Positions 23,939 through 32,755 of a stretch of 64,000 nucleotides of DNA are shown piece after piece. The translations under genes and the position numbers were made by a program. The stretch is from Pseudomonadota bacterium (GTDB lineage Bacteria; Pseudomonadota; Gammaproteobacteria; Burkholderiales; Gallionellaceae): the NCBI GenBank assembly GCA_021782365.1, contig JAJXVB010000009.1, positions 1 through 64,000 of the forward strand. Reading direction: 5' to 3'. Position 1 is the first letter of the stretch. Each line of letters begins with the position of its first letter. Under the pieces are notes generated by a model. It was given only the letters and a program-made list of their open reading frames with translations. It was not told where the DNA came from and ran no database searches.

Positions 23939-25582
23939 CTACGCCCCTGCCCGGCAAGCCATCAGCGCATCGCCGAACTCTCGGAAGCTGTTGTCTTTGC
24001 CTATCAGATCGATGATGCCCGCCCGCTCGAGTTTGCCCTGCACGCGCTCGTTCGCGCCCGAGAGGATCACGCGCACGCGGCGACGGTGCAGATCGCGTAT
24101 CACCTCCTCGAGAAACTGCAGCCCGGTGATGTCGATGAACGGCACCCAGCGCAGCCGGATGATCAGGACCTCGGGATCGGTGTGCGTGTCTGCGAGCGCG
24201 CGCTCGAAGTTCTCCACCGCGCCGAAGAAGAAGGGGCCCTCGACGGCATAGACCAGCACGCCAGAGGGCAGAGGCCCCTGCCCCAGCTGCGCGATCTCCT
24301 GGCTCAATTCCTGCTCGGTGGCATGGCGCACCTCGACGCTGCTCGCCATGCGCCTCAAGAAATGCAGGGTGGCCAATATCACGCCGATATTCACCGCGAC
24401 GACCAGGTCCGCGAATACGGTCAGGAAAAAAGTCACCAGCAGGATCACCACATCCGCCCTGGGCGCACGCTTGATCATCCTTATGAAGTGGTGAGCCTCG
24501 CTCATGTTCCAGCACACCACGAACAGGATAGCCGCGAGCACTGCAAGGGGAATGTTGCTTGCGAGAGGTGCTAGCAACATGACGATGAACACCAGAGTTA
24601 ACGCATGGACGATCCCTGCAAGAGGGCTGTTCCCGCCGTTTCGGATATTGGTCGCGGTGCGCGCGATCGCCCCTGTCGCCGCAAAACCCCCGAAAAGCGG
24701 CGTGATGAGATTGGCGATGCCCTGACCGATCAGCTCCTGGTTGGAGTTGTGGCGCGTGCCGGCCATGCCGTCAGCAACCACGGCTGACAGCAGCGATTCG
24801 ATGGCGCCCAGCATCGCGATCGTGAAAGCGGGGCCGATGAGATCGATGATCTCCCGTAAGCTCATGTCGGGAAAGCGCAGCATAGGCAATCCCTGAGGTA
24901 TGCCGCCGAAGGTGCTGCCGATGGTGCGCACGCCTGAAAAGTGGAACACGGCCTGAAGCGAAGTGACCACCACCAGTGCGACCAGGGGGCCCGGAAGGCG
25001 GCGCAACAAGGGCAGGCGCGGCGAGATGATCACCAGCGCCAGAGAAAGCAAAGCCAGTCCCGTGGTCGCGGGATGCCACTGGGGCAACACCTGTAGCAGA
25101 TGCCACAGCTTCACATGAAAATGCGATCCGGCCACCGCAGGCAGGCCGAAGAAATCGCGCCATTCTCCGACCCAGATGATCACCGCGATGCCTGCGGTGA
25201 AACCGAGGATCACCGGATCAGGGATGAACTTGATGATCGTCCCCATGCGCGCCAATCCGAGCAGGAGCAGTATCGCCCCCGCCATCAGCGTGGCCACCTG
25301 CAGGCCTGCGACGCCGTATTTTGCCGTGATGCTCGAGAGGATCACGATGAAAGCCCCGGTGGGCCCGGCAATCTGTATGCGGCTTCCGCCGAAGAGCGAC
25401 ACCGCAAGGCTGGCAACGATGGCGGTATAGATCCCCTGCTCCGGCTTCACGCCTGTTGCGATGGCGAAGGCCATCGCCAGCGGCAGCGCAACCACGCCTA
25501 CGATCAGGCCGGCGATGATGTTGGGCAACCAGTTGCTGCGGCCGAACAGGCCCGCGCGTCTGGCTTCAACAAAGGCGATCAT
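23939..25582 (-). CDS. SulP-family sulfate/anion permease with STAS domain
   Basis: NIIAGLIVGVVALPLAMAFAIATGVKPEQGIYTAI..., C-terminal STAS domain. Start probably ATG at 25582 or 25591. Confidence 0.92.
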   Translation of the reverse strand: MIAFVEARRAGLFGRSNWLPNIIAGLIVGVVALPLAMAFAIATGVKPEQGIYTAIVASLAVSLFGGSRIQIAGPTGAFIVILSSITAKYGVAGLQVATLMAGAILLLLGLARMGTIIKFIPDPVILGFTAGIAVIIWVGEWRDFFGLPAVAGSHFHVKLWHLLQVLPQWHPATTGLALLSLALVIISPRLPLLRRLPGPLVALVVVTSLQAVFHFSGVRTIGSTFGGIPQGLPMLRFPDMSLREIIDLIGPAFTIAMLGAIESLLSAVVADGMAGTRHNSNQELIGQGIANLITPLFGGFAATGAIARTATNIRNGGNSPLAGIVHALTLVFIVMLLAPLASNIPLAVLAAILFVVCWNMSEAHHFIRMIKRAPRADVVILLVTFFLTVFADLVVAVNIGVILATLHFLRRMASSVEVRHATEQELSQEIAQLGQGPLPSGVLVYAVEGPFFFGAVENFERALADTHTDPEVLIIRLRWVPFIDITGLQFLEEVIRDLHRRRVRVILSGANERVQGKLERAGIIDLIGKDNSFREFGDALMACRAGA

Positions 25583-25656
25583 GCTTCCCATCCTTCCGTG
25601 GTTATGCTTGCGCACCGACACTCGAAGGATATCAGGTTGAGCCAAACTGCTCAAAC

Positions 25657-25797
25657 CCGGCCATCTTGGGAATCGCGACGGTAATCGGAACCTGGCCTGC
25701 CAAACGGATCATCGAGCGCATGCCCCGCGAAGCATTCCGGAAATTCGCGACCGTCCTCTTGATCGCGATTGCCGGTTACATGGCAATCCACGGATAG
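25657..25797 (+). pseudogene. Remnant of the C-terminus of a TauE/SafE-type (COG0730) permease
   Basis: Frame reads ...AILGIATVIGTWPAKRIIERMPREAFRKFATVLLIAIAGYMAIHG*, like the last two TauE/SafE helices; the rest of the gene is absent (SulP starts on the other strand). Confidence 0.5.
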
Positions 25798-25901
25798 CCC
25801 GGCCTCACGCGACTCATATAGACGAAGGCGCAATATTCTATTTTTCCCGATTAGGGCGAATCCCCCAGAACATCCCTAATGCTGCCTGGACGTGCCTGAA
25901 G

Positions 25902-26759
25902 CTAATGCTTTGCGATTACGACTTCCAGGTATTCGCCCGGCACGACCAGAGAATCCGGCCCGCCGACGTTCATGCGAGAGAGCAGCGCCTCGATATCAGC
26001 AAGCAATTGAACGCGCCTATCCTGTTCGAGCGCTGCACATGCCTTGTGCAGCGGCCCGTAATATCGGGTGAACACATCGATCCAATGCCCGGCGCTGAGA
26101 TAGCGGAATTGAAAATAACGACGCACGCACTGGATATCCGCAGCCTGGCTGCCGAACAGTTCAACGATTTTCGGCTCGGTTCCCCACAAGAGGGGAGATT
26201 GGGTTCCTGGAGGCGGAGGAACGTAACCGGCAATCAGGCGCAGCAGCTCTCCAAGGAAGCCTTCAGGCGTCCAGTTGGCCATCCCTATGCGTCCTCCTTT
26301 GCGGACGACACGCATCAGCTCGCGCGCCACCTGAACCTGATTCGGCGCAAACATGGCGCCGAACGTCGACATAACCGCATCGAACGCTCCGTCGGGGAAG
26401 CTCAAAGCTTCAGCATCTTCGTCTTGGAACCTGATATCGAATCCTTCCGCCTTGGCACGGACCGCCCCCTTTTCAAGGAGCTGAGGAACGTAATCGGTCG
26501 AGGTCACGCGGGCGAATCTTCTTGCGGCCGCAAGCGAAGCGTTTCCGTTTCCGGCTGCGACATCCAGCACCGCTTCTCCGGCGCGCAGGTCCAGCGCCTC
26601 TGCCAGCGTTTCGCCGACGATCTGGAGCGTGGCGCCAATGATTGCATAGTCTCCGCTCGACCAGACAGCCCGCTGCTTTTGCTTGATCGCATCGAAGTCG
26701 ACATTGCCGGCCTGGAAATGGGATTGGGGTACCATACAGGTTGTTGACTGCTTGTTCAT
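25902..26759 (-). CDS. Class I SAM-dependent methyltransferase (UbiE-like)
   Basis: EAVLDVAAGNGNASLAAARRFARVTSTDYVPQLLEKGAVRAKAEG; AGAGGAGATG RBS. Confidence 0.88.
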   Translation of the reverse strand: MNKQSTTCMVPQSHFQAGNVDFDAIKQKQRAVWSSGDYAIIGATLQIVGETLAEALDLRAGEAVLDVAAGNGNASLAAARRFARVTSTDYVPQLLEKGAVRAKAEGFDIRFQDEDAEALSFPDGAFDAVMSTFGAMFAPNQVQVARELMRVVRKGGRIGMANWTPEGFLGELLRLIAGYVPPPPGTQSPLLWGTEPKIVELFGSQAADIQCVRRYFQFRYLSAGHWIDVFTRYYGPLHKACAALEQDRRVQLLADIEALLSRMNVGGPDSLVVPGEYLEVVIAKH

Positions 26760-26915
26760 GATGCATCTCCTCTTGGGTGACGACATGAGCATTGTTCCTG
26801 AAAGTCATCGTTGACACTTTGCACTGCGTCCGCCAGACTTGATCGACCGTCCGTATTTGGGAGGCCATAGACCGATGGAACGATTCGCAAACAACCAGCC
26901 AGGCTGGGACTGACT

Positions 26916-27917
26916 GTGAGCCGCGATACGCTCTCCGACCTCTTGCTCACTGTGCGGCTGCGCGGTGCGGTGTTCTACTATGTGAGCTTCAAAGACCAGT
27001 GGTCAGCCCAGGCACCTGAAGGCAGCGAAATCGCGGAAGCCGTGATTCCGGGATGCGAGCATGCCATGGAATACCACATGATCGCCAAAGGGAGCGGCTG
27101 GGCGGCGATTTCGGGCGAGCCTCCTGTCAAGCTGGCAGTTGGCGACATCGTGATGTTCCCGCACGGAGACAGCCACGTTCTTTCGAGTGCGCCTGACATG
27201 GAACCCTTTCGCCTGACGGCGGACTGGATATTTTCCACGCGCAACCTGCCCAAACCGTTTCCGATCGCATATCACCACGGCGTCCTGGAGCCGGGAGCGA
27301 AGCTACCCGTAGAGGAAGCAAATACCATCGCAGTGTGCGGTTTTCTCGGATGCGATCTGAAGCCGTTCAATCCGTTGATTGCAGCCCTGCCCAGGATGCT
27401 GCACCTGCCTGCCGCAAGGGCCGGTGACTGGGTTTCGCGCGTCATCGATCAGGCGGTAGCCGAATCGAACAACCCCAGGCCCGGAGGCAGCGCGGTCCTG
27501 GAAAGGCTGTCTGAGATGATGTTCGTCGATGCAGCCCGCCGCTATCTGGAAAATCTTCCCGAGGATGCTACCGGCTGGCTTGCCGGTCTACGCGACCAAT
27601 TCATCGGCCAGGCCCTCGCCCTTATCCATCAAATGCCGGACAAATCCTGGAGCATCGACATATTGGCCCATGAGGTCGGGATGTCGCGCTCTGCATTTTT
27701 CGAACGGTTCGTGAAATATCTCGGACTTCCCCCGATGCAATACCTGGCAAATTGGCGCATCCAGCTTGCGTCCAGGCTACTGCGGGAAACCAATCTCAAA
27801 GTGGCGGCCATTGCCCTGGAAGTCGGATACGAATCCGAGGCGACATTCTCCCGCGCCTTCAGGCGTTTGGTCGGCTCCCCGCCTGCGGCCTGGAGAAAGT
27901 CTCAAACATCTTTCTGA
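26916..27917 (+). CDS. AraC-family regulator with N-terminal cupin
   Basis: Cupin-like N-terminus and C-terminal AraC HTH (SWSIDILAHEVGMSRSAFFERFVKYLGLPPMQYLANWRIQLASRLL). Confidence 0.93.
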   Translation: MSRDTLSDLLLTVRLRGAVFYYVSFKDQWSAQAPEGSEIAEAVIPGCEHAMEYHMIAKGSGWAAISGEPPVKLAVGDIVMFPHGDSHVLSSAPDMEPFRLTADWIFSTRNLPKPFPIAYHHGVLEPGAKLPVEEANTIAVCGFLGCDLKPFNPLIAALPRMLHLPAARAGDWVSRVIDQAVAESNNPRPGGSAVLERLSEMMFVDAARRYLENLPEDATGWLAGLRDQFIGQALALIHQMPDKSWSIDILAHEVGMSRSAFFERFVKYLGLPPMQYLANWRIQLASRLLRETNLKVAAIALEVGYESEATFSRAFRRLVGSPPAAWRKSQTSF

Positions 27918-27957
27918 CGGCTTACGGATCAAAGCCTGCCTCCGGCCGGCGGTTTTC

Positions 27958-27997
27958 AGCCCGGCCTGACTCAGAATGGATCGGCGATATACCGCGC
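27958..27997 (+). repeat. Imperfect direct repeat copy 1, left of kdp operon
   Basis: AGCCCGGCCTGACTCAGAATGGATCGGCGATATACCGCGC aligns to 36185-36225 (about 35/41 positions by eye). Confidence 0.6.
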
Positions 27998-28112
27998 GAC
28001 ACGCGCGCATTTTTACGATTCTTTTATACGGACTCGCCGATTATTTTCAGAATCTATATTGCGCATTGCCTATCATGACTTCGTTCATGAATTCGGCATA
28101 CAGGAGGCAATC

Positions 28113-28205
28113 GTGGATCTTCTATATCTAGCAGGCGTCGGCCTTTTCTTTTTTCTGATGATCGGGCTGGCAACAGGCTGCAACAGGCTGGGAGGCGAAA
28201 AATGA
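28113..28205 (+). CDS. 30-aa membrane peptide upstream of kdpF
   Basis: GTG start after caggaggcaatc: [30 protein letters not shown]; overlaps the kdpF start. Not in the ORF track. Confidence 0.65.
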   Translation: MDLLYLAGVGLFFFLMIGLATGCNRLGGEK

Positions 28206-28288
28206 GCCTGATTATCAGCGCTATCGTTGCGGCTGCGCTTTTCATCTATCTTGTTGCAGCGCTCCTTTATCCGGAGGATTTTTCATGA
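28202..28288 (+). CDS. kdpF: Potassium-transporting ATPase subunit KdpF
   Basis: [28 protein letters not shown], typical KdpF; ATGA overlap with kdpA. Not in the ORF track. Confidence 0.93.
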   Translation: MSLIISAIVAAALFIYLVAALLYPEDFS

Positions 28289-30072
28289 ACAGTCATGCAT
28301 GGGTTTTGCTGATCCTTTATCTGGTTGTATTGTTGCTCACGGTCAAGCCATTGGGATCCTATATCGCGAACATCGTCGAAGGGCGCGGGTGGGCAGTGCG
28401 TCTTGGTGGTAGATTCGAGTCCTTGCTTTACAGGCTCTGCGGCGTGAAGGCCGACGAGGAAATGGGCTGGCTGAAATACGCCTTTGCCGTTCTGCTCTTC
28501 AATCTGCTGGGCGTGCTCGCAGTCTACGCGCTGCAGCGCCTGCAGCATTTGCTTCCCTTGAATCCGCAGGCGATGGCGAACGTGAGCGCGGATTCCTCTT
28601 TCAACACCGCGATCAGCTTTGCCACAAATACCAACTGGCAGGGCTATGCGGGCGAATCGACGATGAGCTATCTGACGCAGATGCTCGGGCTCACCGTGCA
28701 GAATTTTCTTTCTGCCGCGACAGGAATAGTCGTTGCGATCGCATTGATACGCGGCTTTGCGCGGCATACGGCGAAGACGATAGGCAATGCATGGGTCGAT
28801 CTCACGCGCATCACCCTTTACCTGTTGCTGCCGATCTCATTGGTGTATGCGGTTTTCCTGGTGGGTCAAGGGATAATCCAGAATTTCGACGGCTACAAGG
28901 ATGTTGCGACCATCGAAGTCACCAGATACGACAATCCCAAGCTGGATTCGTCCGGCCAGCCCATGAAGGACGACAAGGGCAATCCCGTCACCGAGTCTGC
29001 AACGACGAAAACGCAGACGCTGCCGATGGGACCGGTCGCATCCCAGGAAGCGATCAAGATGCTGGGCACGAATGGCGGCGGCTATTTCAATGCGAACTCG
29101 GCGCATCCGTATGAGAACCCGACCCCGCTTTCAAATTTCGTTGAGATGCTTTCCATCTTCCTGATCCCGGCTGCGCTTTGCTATACCTTCGGACGCATGG
29201 CGGGCGACACGCGGCAGGGATGGGCGCTTTTGATTGCGATGACGCTGGTGTTTGCGGTGATGGCCGCAGTCGCGATCCACTTTGAGCAGCAGGGCAACCC
29301 GCTGCTCGGAAAGCTTGGCGTGGACATGAGCGCCGGCAACATGGAAGGCAAGGAGGCGCGCTTCGGCATTGCCGATTCCGGCCTTTTCGCAACGATCACC
29401 ACGCTCGCATCCTGCGGAGCCGTGAATTCGATGCACGATTCATTCATGCCCATGGGCGGGTTCGTGCCATTGTTGAACATGATGCTGGGCGAAGTGATAT
29501 TCGGTGGCGTGGGCTCAGGGCTTTACGGCATGCTGGTCTTCGCGGTCATGGCGGTGTTCATCGCAGGGCTCATGATAGGGCGCACGCCTGAATATTTAGG
29601 AAAGAAGATCGAGGCTTACGAGATGAAGATGGTTTCGATCGCCATCCTCGTCACGCCCCTGCTGGTTCTGGCGGGAACCGCAATCGCAACAATGGCCGCA
29701 AGCGGCGTTGCGGGCATTGCGAATCCCGGCGCGCATGGCTTCTCCGAAATCCTTTATGCCTTTACTTCCGCTGCCAACAACAACGGCAGCGCGTTCGCCG
29801 GGCTTTCCGCCAACACGCCGTTCTATAACGACACGCTCGCAGTCGCGATGTGGTTCGGGCGCTTTGGCGTCATCGTTCCCGTGCTGGCGCTTGCCGGGGC
29901 ATTGGCCGCGAAAAAACGCATAGCTGCAACGTCGGGAACCATGCCTACCCATGGGCCGCTTTTCATCGCGCTTTTGATAGGCACAGTGCTTCTGGTAGGC
30001 GCGCTGAACTACGTGCCCGCGCTTGCATTGGGCCCTGTCGTTGAACATCTCATGCTTTTTGCTTCGCATTAA
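28285..30072 (+). CDS. kdpA: Potassium-transporting ATPase subunit KdpA
   Basis: 595 aa; [25 protein letters not shown] signature. Confidence 0.98.
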   Translation: MNSHAWVLLILYLVVLLLTVKPLGSYIANIVEGRGWAVRLGGRFESLLYRLCGVKADEEMGWLKYAFAVLLFNLLGVLAVYALQRLQHLLPLNPQAMANVSADSSFNTAISFATNTNWQGYAGESTMSYLTQMLGLTVQNFLSAATGIVVAIALIRGFARHTAKTIGNAWVDLTRITLYLLLPISLVYAVFLVGQGIIQNFDGYKDVATIEVTRYDNPKLDSSGQPMKDDKGNPVTESATTKTQTLPMGPVASQEAIKMLGTNGGGYFNANSAHPYENPTPLSNFVEMLSIFLIPAALCYTFGRMAGDTRQGWALLIAMTLVFAVMAAVAIHFEQQGNPLLGKLGVDMSAGNMEGKEARFGIADSGLFATITTLASCGAVNSMHDSFMPMGGFVPLLNMMLGEVIFGGVGSGLYGMLVFAVMAVFIAGLMIGRTPEYLGKKIEAYEMKMVSIAILVTPLLVLAGTAIATMAASGVAGIANPGAHGFSEILYAFTSAANNNGSAFAGLSANTPFYNDTLAVAMWFGRFGVIVPVLALAGALAAKKRIAATSGTMPTHGPLFIALLIGTVLLVGALNYVPALALGPVVEHLMLFASH

Positions 30073-30081
30073 GGAATAGAT

Positions 30082-32178
30082 ATGTCTACCAAAAAACTCG
30101 CCATGTTCGATCCGGTTCTCGTAAAGCCGGCGGTTGTTGAATCGTTCAGAAAACTCGACCCGCGCATTCAATGGCGCAATCCGGTGATGTTCGTGGTCTA
30201 TGCCGGCAGCCTCATGACCACTGTCCTTTGGCTGCAAGCGCTGGGCGGAAAAGGCGAGGCGCCTGCCGGATTCATTCTGGCGGTGGCGCTGTGGCTTTGG
30301 TTCACCGTGCTCTTTGCAAATTTTGCGGAAGCGCTTGCAGAAGGCCGAAGCAAGGCGCAGGCCGCGGCGCTCAAAAACATGAAGCGTGAGACCCTGGCAA
30401 AAAAACTCTCCTCCAGCCTCGCAGAAGGAGTGAATGCCATTCCTGCCGTATGGGAAAGCATGCACGCCACAGAACTCAGGAAGGGAGATGTCGTGCTGGT
30501 TGAAGCAGGCGACATGATCCCGGCGGATGGCGAAGTCATACGCGGCGTCGCATCGGTGGACGAATCGGCGATCACGGGCGAATCCGCACCGGTGATACGC
30601 GAATCCGGCGGGGATTTTTCCGCGGTGACTGGCGGGACAAGGGTTCTTTCGGACTGGATCGTCGTGCACGTGACGGTGAATCCCGGCGAAACATTCGTCG
30701 ACCGCATGATCGCGATGGTGGAGCAGGCCAAGCGCCAGAAGACACCCAACGAGATTGCATTGACCATCCTGCTGGTCGCGCTGACCATCGTGTTTCTCGC
30801 AGTCACCGTAACCCTGCTGCCCTATTCGATGTTCAGCGTCGCCGCAGCAAAATCCGGTTCGCCCATCGGCATGACCGTGCTGATCGCGCTGCTGGTATGC
30901 CTGATCCCCACCACGATTGCCGGCCTCCTGTCCGCCATCGGCGTTGCAGGCATGAGCCGGATGATGCAGGCCAACGTCATCGCAACTTCGGGGCGGGCCG
31001 TTGAAGCAGCGGGAGACGTGGATGTGCTTCTGCTCGACAAGACGGGCACGATCACCCTGGGCAACAGACAGGCAGCGGATTTTTTGCATGCAACTGGTGT
31101 GACCGAGCATGAGCTTGCGGATGCAGCGCAGCTTGCATCCCTTGCCGACGAAACGCCGGAAGGACGCAGCATCACGGTGCTGGCCAAACAGAAATTCAAT
31201 CTGCGCGAACGCGACATTCATGCGCTCAATGCGACCTTTGTGCACTTCTCCGCGCAGACCAGGATGAGCGGCGTGAACCTCGGGGAAAGGCAGATCCGCA
31301 AAGGCTCGGCAGATGCGATGCGCGCCTATGTCGCAGAGCGCGGAGGACAGTTTCCGCATGAGATATCCGCCATCATAGAGAGCGTCGCCAAGAGAGGATC
31401 CACCCCATTGGTCGTTGCTGAAAGCATGGAAGGAGTTGCGCGCGTGCTGGGCGTGGTGGAATTGAAGGACATCGTCAAGGGCGGCATCAAGGAAAGGTTT
31501 TCAGAGCTGCGCCGCATGGGGATCAAGACGGTGATGATCACCGGAGACAATCGCCTGACAGCCGCGGCGATCGCGGCAGAGGCAGGCGTTGACGACTTCC
31601 TTGCAGAAGCCACGCCAGAGGATAAGCTTGCCCTGATCCGCCAGTACCAGTCCGAGGGAAGGCTGGTTGCGATGACGGGGGACGGGACCAACGATGCGCC
31701 CGCACTGGCACAGGCCGATGTCGCGGTCGCGATGAACACCGGAACGCAGGCTGCAAAGGAGGCAGGCAACATGGTGGACCTGGATTCCAATCCGACCAAG
31801 CTGATCGAGGTCGTGGAAACGGGCAAGCAGATGCTGATGACGCGAGGATCATTGACGACCTTCAGCATCGCCAACGACGTCGCGAAATACTTCGCCATCA
31901 TCCCTGCTGCTTTCGTCACCACCTACCCCCAGCTCGAGGCGCTCAACGTGATGCACTTGGCAAGCCCGGCATCGGCCATCCTGTCCGCAGTCATCTTCAA
32001 CGCCTTGATCATCATCTTTCTGATCCCGCTTGCGTTGAAGGGCGTGAAATACCAGCCGCTGGGCGCTGCGGTCCTGCTGCGCCGCAACCTCTTCATATAC
32101 GGACTGGGAGGCCTCATCGTCCCCTTCATCGGCATCAAGATCATCGACCTGATCATCGCGAGCGCAGGTCTGGCATAG
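30082..32178 (+). CDS. kdpB: Potassium-transporting ATPase subunit KdpB
   Basis: P-type ATPase; [34 protein letters not shown]. Confidence 0.98.
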   Translation: MSTKKLAMFDPVLVKPAVVESFRKLDPRIQWRNPVMFVVYAGSLMTTVLWLQALGGKGEAPAGFILAVALWLWFTVLFANFAEALAEGRSKAQAAALKNMKRETLAKKLSSSLAEGVNAIPAVWESMHATELRKGDVVLVEAGDMIPADGEVIRGVASVDESAITGESAPVIRESGGDFSAVTGGTRVLSDWIVVHVTVNPGETFVDRMIAMVEQAKRQKTPNEIALTILLVALTIVFLAVTVTLLPYSMFSVAAAKSGSPIGMTVLIALLVCLIPTTIAGLLSAIGVAGMSRMMQANVIATSGRAVEAAGDVDVLLLDKTGTITLGNRQAADFLHATGVTEHELADAAQLASLADETPEGRSITVLAKQKFNLRERDIHALNATFVHFSAQTRMSGVNLGERQIRKGSADAMRAYVAERGGQFPHEISAIIESVAKRGSTPLVVAESMEGVARVLGVVELKDIVKGGIKERFSELRRMGIKTVMITGDNRLTAAAIAAEAGVDDFLAEATPEDKLALIRQYQSEGRLVAMTGDGTNDAPALAQADVAVAMNTGTQAAKEAGNMVDLDSNPTKLIEVVETGKQMLMTRGSLTTFSIANDVAKYFAIIPAAFVTTYPQLEALNVMHLASPASAILSAVIFNALIIIFLIPLALKGVKYQPLGAAVLLRRNLFIYGLGGLIVPFIGIKIIDLIIASAGLA

Positions 32179-32187
32179 GAGAAAGAC

Positions 32188-32754
32188 ATGAAAAATCTGT
32201 TGCGCTCCGCTGTTTCGCTTTTTGTGTTGTTGAGTCTCATCACGGGCATCGCCTATCCCATAATGACGACAGGCATCGGCAGAGTCTTATTTCCACACCA
32301 GGCTGCAGGCAGCATCATCTCCCTGAACGGAAAACCTGTCGGCTCAAGTCTGATCGGGCAGAACTTCACCGATCCAAAGCATTTCTGGGGAAGACCCTCG
32401 GCCACTGCGCCGCAACCCTATAACGGCATGGCTTCCGGCGGGTCGAACCTGGGGCCTTTGAATCCTGCGCTGCTTGACGCAGTCAAAGGCCGCATCGATG
32501 CGCTGAAGGCTTCCGATCCCTCGAATGCCAGGCCAATTCCTGCAGACCTGGTCACAGCTTCGGGCAGCGGCCTCGATCCACACATCAGTCCCGAAGCAGC
32601 TGAATACCAGGCGCCCAGGATCGCGAAGGCGCGCAACATTCCAATTGAAAAACTGAATGCATTGATCGCCCAACATACCGAAGCAAGACTATGGGGGATT
32701 TTTGGCGAGCCCCGTGTTAATGTGCTTGAACTCAATCTCGCTCTGGACCATTGA
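32188..32754 (+). CDS. kdpC: Potassium-transporting ATPase subunit KdpC
   Basis: GSSLIGQNFTDPKHFWGRPSAT...SGSGLDPHISPEAAEYQAPRIAKAR. Confidence 0.98.
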   Translation: MKNLLRSAVSLFVLLSLITGIAYPIMTTGIGRVLFPHQAAGSIISLNGKPVGSSLIGQNFTDPKHFWGRPSATAPQPYNGMASGGSNLGPLNPALLDAVKGRIDALKASDPSNARPIPADLVTASGSGLDPHISPEAAEYQAPRIAKARNIPIEKLNALIAQHTEARLWGIFGEPRVNVLELNLALDH

Positions 32755-32755
32755 G

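Noticed and set aside
25841-25880. ATTAGGG...CCCTAAT inverted repeat between TauE remnant and methyltransferase gene
   Set aside because: Arms of only 7 bp with a long spacer and no obvious context; not distinguishable from chance.
29596-31359. 587-aa minus-strand ORF opposite kdpA/kdpB
   Set aside because: Antisense of conserved Kdp genes in a GC-rich genome; His/Arg-rich pseudo-translation.
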